Shown: in pieces, positions 16,017 to 23,550 of the stretch | Layout: each line of letters begins with the position of its first letter | Numbering within the stretch: position 1 is the stretch's first letter | Assembly (NCBI GenBank): GCA_035063885.1 | Contig: JAPSFM010000048.1 | Span: forward strand, 1-34,166 | DNA length: 34,166 nt | Source: CAADGY01 sp900696665 | GTDB lineage: Bacteria; Acidobacteriota; Terriglobia; Bryobacterales; Bryobacteraceae | Direction of reading: 5' to 3' | Translations under genes and position numbers: made by a program | The notes under the pieces: generated by a model | What the model saw: only the letters and a program-made list of their open reading frames with translations | Database searches by the model: none | Told to the model about the DNA's origin: nothing

Positions 16017-17596
16017 TGCGGGCTCTACACGCGCAACCATCTATAACCAGACACCGGCAGCGTGGGATCGCACTGGTGCTAACGTCGGTACTGATCGTGT
16101 TGCTGATGGCATTTGTCGGGCTGGCGATCGACGCAAGCCTCGCTTATGCGACCAGGGCCCGGCTGTCCGCTGCCGCGGACGCGTCTGCCATCGCCGCGGC
16201 GCGGTCTCTGAACCTGGGCTTGACCATGGCCGAGCAGGAAGCGAGCGCGATAGCGCGAGCCCGGGCCTTTTTTGCCGCGAATTTTCCGGATGGGCATCTG
16301 CTGACACGCGGCCTCGACGTGGATGTGTCCGTCGCCGAAACCGCGTACCGGACACGAACAGTTACGGTGTCCGCATCGGTCAATTCTCCGGCGATGTTCA
16401 TGCGCGTGTTGGGATTCGATGACATGACCATCCGGGCCGAAGGCCGTGCTTCGCGCCGGGACGTAAATCTCATCCTTGTGCTCGACCGTTCCGGTTCTCT
16501 CGCGCAGACTAACTCCTGCGAACCCATGAAAGCGGCCGCCAGAAACTTCGTTCGCCAGTTTGCTCCCGGGCGCGACCGCCTGGGATTAGTCGTGTTTCAG
16601 ACCGGCGTGTACCGGGCGTTCGCCCCTTCTATGAACTTCCGGAGCGGCAGTCCGAACCTGGATAGTCTCATTTCAGCTATCCGCTGCGCAGGCAACACGA
16701 GCCTGGCGCAAGGCCTTTCGGTGGGTTACCAAGAACTACGCGACCTGTCCGAACCCGGCGCGCTGAACCTGATTGTGCTGTTTACGGACGGTCTTGCAAA
16801 CGGAGTGGTGGCGGATTTCCCAATGCGTTACACATCCGATGTGCGGTATGGCGATGGCTCCGGCAGCTACAGCTCGACTTCCCGGACCTACGACATGCTT
16901 CCAAGCCCGTGCCGTTGGGTGAACCCGCCCGTGCATCCGACTTATCCGCAACGCTACGACGAAAACCACTTGGGTACGAGGTTTTCCGGACCCTGGAATC
17001 CGGCCTGGGTGTCTATCGCCCAAGTGGCGACTAAGCGGGGCGTGCTGACCCGTAGTGGAAGTGGCTCCACGGGCAGCACCCGTGGGCTCTATCAGGAATC
17101 CTTCTCTTCTGTAGGCACGACAAGCAGCATACCTATCATTACGGACAACCAGGGATGCGGCTTCTCATCCAATGCGGCCAGGGTGCGCCGCGATATCGCC
17201 TATGTTCCCGACCAGGATGCCTTCGGCAACGCCACCGATTGCTGCCACTACAATATGAGTACGGAGAGATTCACGTCAGGTCCTTATACCGGCCGGATCC
17301 GCCCCGATAAGCCGTCCGCGGTCCTCAAAGCGGGTGCCAACGCACTGGACAGCGCCGGCCGCCGCATCCGGCAGGATGATCAATACAATGTGGTAGTTTA
17401 CACGATCGGTCTCGGTGATTTCGATGCCAACGAACCGCCTGACGAGGTTCTCATGCGGCGTGTTTCGAACGATCCGTCCAGTCCCACCTACGACTCCAGC
17501 CACCCTGAAGGGTTATATGTATTTGCTCCGAACAACACACAGCTCAACCAGGCGTTTGCGCGTGTCGCGTCGGAGATTCTCAGAATCGCCAAATGA
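16016..17596 (+). CDS. TadG-like protein with N-terminal helix and von Willebrand factor A domain
   Basis: 526 residues. RQRGIALVLTSVLIVLLMAFVGLAIDAS is a TadG-type membrane helix, followed by the ADASAIAAARSL segment typical of TadG-like proteins. A VWA domain starts near residue 150 with an intact metal site: D157, S159, S161 (DRSGS), T228 in GNTS and D258 in FTDG. The VWA fold is interrupted: after FTDGLANG about 190 residues rich in Ser, Gly, Tyr and cysteines (299, 381, 409, 410) precede the final VWA strand VVVYTIGLG near 460. It is probably surface exposed and may act in adhesion or pilus biogenesis (inference). It overlaps the second TadE gene. Confidence 0.82.
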   Translation: MRALHAQPSITRHRQRGIALVLTSVLIVLLMAFVGLAIDASLAYATRARLSAAADASAIAAARSLNLGLTMAEQEASAIARARAFFAANFPDGHLLTRGLDVDVSVAETAYRTRTVTVSASVNSPAMFMRVLGFDDMTIRAEGRASRRDVNLILVLDRSGSLAQTNSCEPMKAAARNFVRQFAPGRDRLGLVVFQTGVYRAFAPSMNFRSGSPNLDSLISAIRCAGNTSLAQGLSVGYQELRDLSEPGALNLIVLFTDGLANGVVADFPMRYTSDVRYGDGSGSYSSTSRTYDMLPSPCRWVNPPVHPTYPQRYDENHLGTRFSGPWNPAWVSIAQVATKRGVLTRSGSGSTGSTRGLYQESFSSVGTTSSIPIITDNQGCGFSSNAARVRRDIAYVPDQDAFGNATDCCHYNMSTERFTSGPYTGRIRPDKPSAVLKAGANALDSAGRRIRQDDQYNVVVYTIGLGDFDANEPPDEVLMRRVSNDPSSPTYDSSHPEGLYVFAPNNTQLNQAFARVASEILRIAK

Positions 17597-17597
17597 G

Positions 17598-17638
17598 TTT
17601 CGCGGCTGGGATTTGCTATCCTGAAAAATCCCGCGAAA
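17598..17638. repeat. Long inverted repeat between the TadG-like and DUF1015 genes
   Basis: TTTCGC (17598-17603) pairs with GCGAAA (17633-17638), and GGGATTT (17608-17614) pairs with AAATCCC (17626-17632). This leaves a four-base bulge (GGCT) on one side and an 11-base loop: 13 perfect pairs. It starts 2 bases after the TadG stop and ends one base before the DUF1015 ATG. There is no T-run on either strand, so it is not a standard terminator. It could be an RNA structure limiting translation of the next gene or a protein-binding site. Confidence 0.7.
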
Positions 17639-17639
17639 T

Positions 17640-18884
17640 ATGGCTCAGGTGTTTCCTTTTCAACCCTACCGGTATAGTGCCTCCGCCGGTTCTCTCGACA
17701 CGCTGGTCACTCAGCCTTATGACAAGATCAGTCCCACGATGCAGCAGCGCTATCTGTCGCTCAGCCCCTACAACCTGGTCCGCGTCATTTTGGGCCAGCG
17801 CCGCGATTCCGACAACGACACCGACAACGTGTATACGCGTGCCGCGGCGCACCTGAACTCCTGGCTTGCCTCGGGCATTCTCGTTCAGGACAAGGAGCCT
17901 GCCTTTTATGCGTATTCCCAGGAATTCGAAATTCCCGACACCGCCGAACGTTTAGTACGCGCCGGATTTATTGGGCTCGGTGCTGTCGAAGAGTATGAAG
18001 CCGGGGTAGTGCACCGGCATGAGAAGACGCTGTCCGGTCCCAAGAAAGATCGGATGGAATTACTTCGCCACGCGCGTTCGCATTTCGGCCAGGTGTTCAT
18101 GTTGTATCCGGATGCCGATAATGCGATCGATGCTATTCTCGCCCAAGCGATGTCCGGCCCGGCGGATGCGGAGGTAACGGACGAATACGGGACCGTGCAC
18201 CGCCTATGGCGAATATCGGACACAGGGCGGGTTGCAGGCATTCAGCAACTCATGTCCGGTAAGAAGCTGGCGATTGCCGATGGCCACCACCGCTATGAAA
18301 CGGCGCTGGCCTTCGCGCGTGAGCACCCGGAGCTTCGCGATGCTCAGCGGGTGATGATGACCTTCGTCAACATGTATTCACCTGGTCTGCGTATTCTGGC
18401 CACCCATCGCTTATTGACCGGCTTGCCTTCCTTCTCCATTGAGCAGTTCCTGCAAAAGACATCCACGCGTTTCCGCTGCACACCATTGAAAGATACGGCG
18501 GAGTTGAAGGCGCGCTGGAGCGAACCCCACGAGAACTTGATACGGTTGGGTGTGGCAGCCGGCCAATCGTTGTACCTGCTCGAACGTGATCGCCGGGATG
18601 GCGATCTCGATGTTTCCGTTCTTCACGGGGAACTCCTCGCGGGCCTGCTGGGCATCGACGAAGCCGCGGTGCGTGAAGAGAGGAACATCCGCTACGCACG
18701 CGGGTTGGATACGGCGGTCGCAGAAATCAGAAATGGCACGGCGCAGGTGGCCTTCCTTCTGGAGCCGGCGACTGTCGAGCAGGTTGCGTCGGTATCTTTC
18801 GCTGGCGGCGTGATGCCCCAGAAATCGACTGATTTTTATCCGAAGCTGCTGTCGGGACTAACTATATACAGGATCGAGGAGTAG
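17640..18884 (+). CDS. DUF1015 family protein
   Basis: 414-residue cytoplasmic protein of a widespread family without an assigned role that I know. The family pattern is clear: a start FPFQPYRY, VTQPYDKISP (residues 24-33), a YAYSQEF strand, RHEKTLSGPKKDRMELLRHARSHFGQVF, and IADGHHRYETALAFARE near 218-234. The DGHHR motif resembles the active-site motif of ParB/Srx-fold kinases such as free-serine kinases, so a nucleotide-dependent role is conceivable (inference only). No clear ribosome site precedes the ATG, which sits directly after a strong inverted repeat. Confidence 0.85.
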   Translation: MAQVFPFQPYRYSASAGSLDTLVTQPYDKISPTMQQRYLSLSPYNLVRVILGQRRDSDNDTDNVYTRAAAHLNSWLASGILVQDKEPAFYAYSQEFEIPDTAERLVRAGFIGLGAVEEYEAGVVHRHEKTLSGPKKDRMELLRHARSHFGQVFMLYPDADNAIDAILAQAMSGPADAEVTDEYGTVHRLWRISDTGRVAGIQQLMSGKKLAIADGHHRYETALAFAREHPELRDAQRVMMTFVNMYSPGLRILATHRLLTGLPSFSIEQFLQKTSTRFRCTPLKDTAELKARWSEPHENLIRLGVAAGQSLYLLERDRRDGDLDVSVLHGELLAGLLGIDEAAVREERNIRYARGLDTAVAEIRNGTAQVAFLLEPATVEQVASVSFAGGVMPQKSTDFYPKLLSGLTIYRIEE

Positions 18885-18920
18885 TCTTCGCGAGGCCGCT
18901 GGTATAGTGGTTACTTCCGG

Positions 18921-19469
18921 ATGCGCTATTTTTTCTCGAGACACATTCCGCCTCTAAGGCGGATGCTGATTGTGGAGAGCGGCTCGCGCAGTTTGGTGGA
19001 GGAGTTTCTTGGCAAACTTCAGGCCTCGCACGGCAATTCCTTGCGCGTGGACCTGATTACCTGTTTTGGCAGTGTGCCGCGTGGGTTCAGCGACGATGTA
19101 GGGAAGGTGTATCGCGTGTCGGATTATCGGAGTTCTCCGGCGCGCAAACGGCTCTTCCGGAAGCTGCGTTCTAACCGCTATTCCGGTGTTGTCCTTCTCT
19201 GTACCGGTGAGCCCATTATGACGAAATGGAAATGGGTTCTTGCCGCCAAGGTGCCGAGCAAGATCTGCATTCTGAACGAGAACGGCGATTACTTCTGGCT
19301 CGATTGGTCCAACTGGCGCATCATTCGCCACTTTGTGGCATACCGCGCCGGGCTGTCCGGTACTGGCGCGGTGGTCACGCCGTTCCGCCTGCTGGTGTTT
19401 CCCCTTAGCCTGGCGTACCTGCTGCTGTTCGCGATCGTTGTCCATCTCCGACGAAAGGTGCATGCATGA
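18921..19469 (+). CDS. Unknown protein with C-terminal membrane segment
   Basis: 182 residues, function not recognised. The N-terminal part looks like a Rossmann-type half domain: MLIVESGSRSLVEEFLGKL, a strand RVDLITCFG, then VYRVSDY. The middle has the striking CTGEPIMTKWKWVLAAKVP and ILNENGDYFWLDWSNW. The end is one hydrophobic helix (LLVFPLSLAYLLLFAIVVHL) with a basic tail, so the globular part is probably cytoplasmic. The fold pattern recalls a truncated GT-B glycosyltransferase, but no donor-site motif is visible. Its stop overlaps the ATG of the next gene (ATGA), so the two are coupled. Confidence 0.7.
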   Translation: MRYFFSRHIPPLRRMLIVESGSRSLVEEFLGKLQASHGNSLRVDLITCFGSVPRGFSDDVGKVYRVSDYRSSPARKRLFRKLRSNRYSGVVLLCTGEPIMTKWKWVLAAKVPSKICILNENGDYFWLDWSNWRIIRHFVAYRAGLSGTGAVVTPFRLLVFPLSLAYLLLFAIVVHLRRKVHA

Positions 19470-20434
19470 AAGCAATTCAAGTAACGGAAGTTGGCGGGCC
19501 CGAGCGTATGCAACTCGCGGAAGTGCCGATGCCAAAGCCCGGCCCGGGACAGGCCGTCGTAAAAGTTGCGGCGTCCGGGATTAACTACATCGATGTGTAC
19601 TACCGCACAGGGCTCTACAAGGCAGAACTCCCGGTGATTCTTGGAATGGAGGCCGCCGGTATTGTGGAGGCCACGGGAGCGGATGTCACTGAGGTCAGCG
19701 TGGGCGATAAGGTTGCTTATGCCATGGATCGTGGCTCGTACGCCGAGTATGCCGTCGTACCGGCCTGGCACCTGGCGAAAGTTCCCGATGGACTTGATCT
19801 CGAGTTGGCGGCCGCTGTCATGCTGCAAGGAATGACCGCCCATTACCTGACGCATTCCACCTTTCCACTGAAGCAAGGCGACACGGCGCTTATTCATGCC
19901 GCCGCGGGGGGTGCAGGACTCATGACAGTGCAGATGGCGAAAATGCGCGGTGCGCGGGTCATCGGCACGTGTTCCACCGAAGCCAAGGCTTCGATCGCGA
20001 AAAACGCCGGCGCCGACGACGTGATTCTGTACACCGAGCAGGATTTCGAAGCCGAAGTCCGGCATCTTACGAACGGCCGCGGAGTGGACGTCGTGTACGA
20101 CTCCGTCGGTAAGGAAACATTCCTGAAAAGCCTCAGCTGCCTGCGCCCCCGCGGCATGATGGTGAGCTTTGGAAATGCCAGCGGAGCCGTTCCAGCCGTC
20201 GAGCCGCTTCTACTAAGTCAAAAGGGTTCTCTGTTTCTTACACGCCCAACTCTAGCCAGTTATACAGCCGCGCGAGAAGAACTGATATGGCGGGCAGGGG
20301 ATGTGCTGAACTGGACCGCACAGAAGAAGCTGGCCGTACACATTCACCAGGTGTACACGCTGGAAGAGGCTCCGCGAGCACACCAGGAACTGGAAGCCCG
20401 CAAGACCAGTGGAAAGCTGCTGCTAAAGCCATAA
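19466..20434 (+). CDS. NADPH:quinone oxidoreductase (zinc-independent MDR family)
   Basis: 322-residue medium-chain dehydrogenase/reductase of the quinone reductase type. The N-terminal GroES-like domain has SGINYIDVYYRTGLY and LGMEAAGIVE; no catalytic-zinc cysteine pattern is present. The NADPH-binding Rossmann fold has HAAAGGAGLMTVQMAK (145-151 core) and ends LEARKTSGKLLLKP, typical of QOR. It reduces quinones or enones with NADPH in the cytosol. It is translationally coupled to the preceding unknown membrane protein. Confidence 0.9.
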   Translation: MKAIQVTEVGGPERMQLAEVPMPKPGPGQAVVKVAASGINYIDVYYRTGLYKAELPVILGMEAAGIVEATGADVTEVSVGDKVAYAMDRGSYAEYAVVPAWHLAKVPDGLDLELAAAVMLQGMTAHYLTHSTFPLKQGDTALIHAAAGGAGLMTVQMAKMRGARVIGTCSTEAKASIAKNAGADDVILYTEQDFEAEVRHLTNGRGVDVVYDSVGKETFLKSLSCLRPRGMMVSFGNASGAVPAVEPLLLSQKGSLFLTRPTLASYTAAREELIWRAGDVLNWTAQKKLAVHIHQVYTLEEAPRAHQELEARKTSGKLLLKP

Positions 20435-20623
20435 ACCGCTCTCCCACAGTCACCTCCTCGAAACCGGGCCGTAAGCCAGCAAGCCACGTAGATATGTCCT
20501 GCAATTCCGAATGGGAGTACTCGGCGGTTGCCCCGATCGCAGCCGGGACTGATCGGCTGGCAGTGCACAATCTTTTCACGAGAGAGCGTGATATGGCCCA
20601 GGTTTACGAGCGGCCAGGTCTTT
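20435..20623. other. Convergent intergenic region, nothing assigned
   Basis: 189 bases between the stops of the convergent quinone reductase and DUF892 genes. Short hairpins are present (CAGCC..GGCTG near 20550, CACG..CGTG near 20578-20590), but none has a proper T-run. No gene or RNA is supported here. Confidence 0.5.
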
Positions 20624-21499
20624 TCAGGCCCGAAAGGCGCCGGACGCCATTTCGCGGCTGACCAGTCTGTTGAAGTTGCTCTTATCGCCGTGGCTCGTTT
20701 TGTTCTGATAGAGCAGAGCCAGCTTTTCATCGTCGAACTTCCGGAACCAGGTGGCCCAATCGATTGGCTCGAGCGATCCCTTTCCGCTGAAGCCTGGAAA
20801 GTCCAACCGCAGCATTCCGATGTCGCCCATGCCGCCGCTGCCCCTGATGTAGGCGGGCTTTCCGCCGCGCTCTTCAGCCCACTGCCGGATCTCATCATGG
20901 TCGGTAGTGAAATGCGCAGAATTGTCCTGCCGCGACACCGTGCGGCTCGCCTGTTTCTTTGCGCCGGCGCCGCTGGTTGTTTTTGTTGATTCGCCGGCCT
21001 CAGCGGGCCGTGAGAGGCCGGTCTGTTTGAGAAGTGTTTTGGAAAGCTGTGTCAATAGCTTCTCCGTTTGATTCTCCTCAGTCAGGCTTTCCTGAAGGAG
21101 CCCGGCAACTTCTTTCATGCCCAATTGCACAGCCATACTACGCGCGCTGTTGTAGGCGGCAATCTCGTAGTGCTCAACCCTCTGGCCTGCACCGATGATC
21201 GCAAGGTCATACGCCTCGTCCTCGAATTCCTCTTCCATCACCTGCTGGCCCTCTTCCACAAGGCCTTTCGTTCCTTTACAAGACTTGCCTCGTGCCTTTT
21301 TGCCCAGAACTTCGAACATCTGTTCCAGGCGCTCTACCTGTCCACGCGTCTGCTCGTTGTGATATTGAAATGCCTGCTTTAATTCAGGGTTCTTAGCCGC
21401 CTTCGCCATCTTCGCCGTAGCTTTGACCAACTGCTTCTCGGCATCATAAAGATCCCTTAGTTCTTCAACCAGCAATTTTTTCAGCGTTTCGGATGTCAC
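20624..21499 (-). CDS. DUF892 (YciE/YciF) ferritin-like protein fused to a C-terminal DNA/stress-linked domain
   Basis: Two-part protein of about 291 residues from GTG 21499 (GGGAGG upstream; an in-frame ATG at 21544 adds 15 residues without its own ribosome site). The N-terminal 160 residues are a DUF892 ferritin-like helical bundle: LLVEELRDLYDAEKQL, FQYHNEQTRGQVERLE, and AGQRVEHYEIAAYNSAR with carboxylate/His ligands. A low-complexity linker (TKTTSGAGAKKQASRTVS) leads to about 100 residues beginning TTDHDEIRQWAEERGGKPA and including MLRLDFPGF and NKTSHGDKSNFNRLV, a small domain often seen as a separate stress protein (sometimes mislabelled glucan branching enzyme). Role is probably stress or iron related (inference). 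Confidence 0.85.
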   Translation of the reverse strand: MTSETLKKLLVEELRDLYDAEKQLVKATAKMAKAAKNPELKQAFQYHNEQTRGQVERLEQMFEVLGKKARGKSCKGTKGLVEEGQQVMEEEFEDEAYDLAIIGAGQRVEHYEIAAYNSARSMAVQLGMKEVAGLLQESLTEENQTEKLLTQLSKTLLKQTGLSRPAEAGESTKTTSGAGAKKQASRTVSRQDNSAHFTTDHDEIRQWAEERGGKPAYIRGSGGMGDIGMLRLDFPGFSGKGSLEPIDWATWFRKFDDEKLALLYQNKTSHGDKSNFNRLVSREMASGAFRA

Positions 21500-21587
21500 C
21501 CGTACACGCGCCTCCCTTCTGGACCTGTAGGACCCGCAAGGCATAGAAAAGTTTCGGAGAAGCTGGTCGTAAGGGCTTGTGCGCGGG

Positions 21588-23258
21588 TCAGGAGAGAGTC
21601 GCCGTTACAAGCGGCGGGTGTCGCTGGTCAATTCTGCCCGTGCGCAGGACCTTCATCTGCGGCTGGTCCTCGATAGCCACGGAGTAGGCAAGTTCGATTC
21701 TTTCCCGGTAGGTGGGGCCGCCATTGTAAGCACAGAATGGATAGATCAGACCATTGGGTGCCGCATAGTGAATCACACACCGCTTTAGGCGCTCGATGTC
21801 ATAGTTATAGTGATCCATGAAATGCATACCGGCAACCATAAGAGTTTTATAGGAAAAGTTTGCCTCTTCCGCCTTGCCGCGGCCATATCGCTTATCCATC
21901 ATGCCTTGTAGCGTTTGGAGGAACTTCTCAAAGGTTAATCCTTCGGGTGCACGGTCGGCGTGGAAGTGTTTTCGAAGAGAGTTCCAGGCTGAAAGCTTCG
22001 AGAAAAACTTTATGCGCTGCTTGTCCGCTTTACGTGCAAGCAAGTCCATATCTTGCAACATGCCCCCTATATCGATGAACCTGGTAACGGGCGTTCCTTT
22101 CTTGTTCTGATCGACGAAGAGATAGGTTCCGATGGAGCAATGTGGATGACAGCTCAGGTGAGTGGTCAACTCACCTCGTAAGGCGCTCAGAAGTTTTGAG
22201 AACGGGGTCACGCAGGAGAGCGGAAACCAGTCCTCGTACATGTCGCAAATGCCGGTCTGTTCGTGTACCGCGCGGGCAAGATCGGGCAGGGTAAAACGCT
22301 TCTGTTCTAACTCCCGGCGTGAAATCCTGCCCGTAAATGCAACAGGCTGAAAGCTGATAGCACTCACGCAATCGATGTTGTCGAGCGCCAGGCGGATGAC
22401 ATCGCCGATTTGATGATCGTTTAGTCCTTTCACAATGGTGGGAACAAAACAGATTTTCAATCCGGCTTTGCGGGCGTTCTCAATACACTGAAGTTTCTTT
22501 TCGATCAGGGATTCGCCACGTGTGCGCTGGTATATTTCGTCGCAGACGCCGTCAAACTGGAGGTACAAGGTGTGGAGACCAGCCTCCTTAGCTCGTTGGG
22601 CGAACTCCAGGTTGCTGAACTTGATCCCGTTCGTAGCAGCCTGGATATGCGAGAACCCCATTTCCCTGGCCATGGCGACGATGCGAATGAACTCGGGGTG
22701 AATCGTTGGTTCGCCGCCGGAGAACTGGACTATCCTGCCGCTCACCGGACGTTCTGCGCGAAGCGCGAGCAGCATGGTCCGGATTTGGTCGACCGGCGGC
22801 TCGTACAGATAACCCGATGCATTGGCATTGGCGAAACACACCGGGCAGGTGAGATTGCAGCGATTCGTGAGGTCTACGTTGGCAAGGCCGGTGTGGCTCG
22901 TGTGCATGGAGCAGAGTCCGCATTCGTCAGGACATTTGGTGGCATTCGGAACTGCCGGATTCGACACGCCGCGATTGTCGCCGAAAGACCATTCCTCCAT
23001 TTTCAGGTACAACCTCGCATCCGAGTACACCGTATCGCGGAAATCACCGTGCTGCGGACAGGTCTTTTCCATCAACACCCGCCCGTTCTCTTCGAAAATG
23101 GTGGCATCGATTACCTGCGAACATTCCGGACACAGTGACTGCGTGGTCTTAGGCAGCCCTTTCCGGATCGGCTGAATGGGAGACCCGGCCAGGGTCTTTT
23201 CGGGCTGAAGGATTGCAAAGCTGTTCGATTTGACGGGCGCAAACGTCTGGGTACTCAC
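21588..23258 (-). CDS. Radical SAM protein of the tetraether lipid synthase (Tes, COG1964) type
   Basis: 556 residues from a GTG start with an ideal AGGAGG six bases upstream. The N-terminus has a paired metal site (LCPEC at 43-46, CPQH at 67-70) and a further cluster motif CPDECGLC (C109, C113, C116). The radical SAM cluster is C134-N-L-T-C138-P-V-C141, followed by the SAM-binding GGEP at 181-184. The C-terminal half keeps C338, C349, C370, C374, C494 and C509, suited to auxiliary Fe-S clusters. This order matches archaeal Tes (MJ0619), which joins two lipid tails by a C-C bond between terminal methyl carbons. In an acidobacterium the likely product is a membrane-spanning iso-diabolic acid or branched tetraether lipid (inference). 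Another C-C bond-forming radical SAM role cannot be excluded. Confidence 0.8.
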   Translation of the reverse strand: MSTQTFAPVKSNSFAILQPEKTLAGSPIQPIRKGLPKTTQSLCPECSQVIDATIFEENGRVLMEKTCPQHGDFRDTVYSDARLYLKMEEWSFGDNRGVSNPAVPNATKCPDECGLCSMHTSHTGLANVDLTNRCNLTCPVCFANANASGYLYEPPVDQIRTMLLALRAERPVSGRIVQFSGGEPTIHPEFIRIVAMAREMGFSHIQAATNGIKFSNLEFAQRAKEAGLHTLYLQFDGVCDEIYQRTRGESLIEKKLQCIENARKAGLKICFVPTIVKGLNDHQIGDVIRLALDNIDCVSAISFQPVAFTGRISRRELEQKRFTLPDLARAVHEQTGICDMYEDWFPLSCVTPFSKLLSALRGELTTHLSCHPHCSIGTYLFVDQNKKGTPVTRFIDIGGMLQDMDLLARKADKQRIKFFSKLSAWNSLRKHFHADRAPEGLTFEKFLQTLQGMMDKRYGRGKAEEANFSYKTLMVAGMHFMDHYNYDIERLKRCVIHYAAPNGLIYPFCAYNGGPTYRERIELAYSVAIEDQPQMKVLRTGRIDQRHPPLVTATLS

Positions 23259-23550
23259 GATCTCCTCCTGAGAGTGGACCCGGCAAGGCAGGTTCTACCC
23301 AGACGAACGCATACTCCCCGGATCGTCCGCCAGTATAGTGCAAGCCATTGAATTGGCTCCACATCCATGGGCTGAATGGCACCCAACGAGATTTGAAAGG
23401 AGATTTTCAGGTCTTAATGGTTCTATTGGCCTGCGCCGACCGTGATCTCGATCCGTAGAATCAGACGGAACCTGGAATCTTCACCTGCCAGGCGTCCAGA
23501 GACAAAATCATCCCCTCGGCGTAGCAGACGTTGCAACAACGGAGTCATCG
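23259..23550 (-). promoter_or_regulatory. Upstream region of the Tes-like gene with a possible -10 and palindrome
   Basis: This 292-base gap holds no convincing gene. Read leftward it has TATACT (23337-23332) as a possible -10 without a good -35, and just upstream the inverted repeat AGCCA-N6-TGGCT (23343-23358), which overlaps the place where a -35 would lie. The ribosome site AGGAGG lies at about 23265-23270. Confidence 0.3.

Noticed and set aside
18901..18930. tRNA-like string GGTATAGTGGTTAC
   Set aside because: It resembles a tRNA D-arm start, but no anticodon arm, TTCGA loop or CCA-side stem follows at the right distance; it is the short gap before the next gene.
20238..20579. 113-residue leftward frame between qor and the DUF892 gene
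   Set aside because: Mostly antisense to the quinone reductase end, no ribosome site and no similarity I can recognise.
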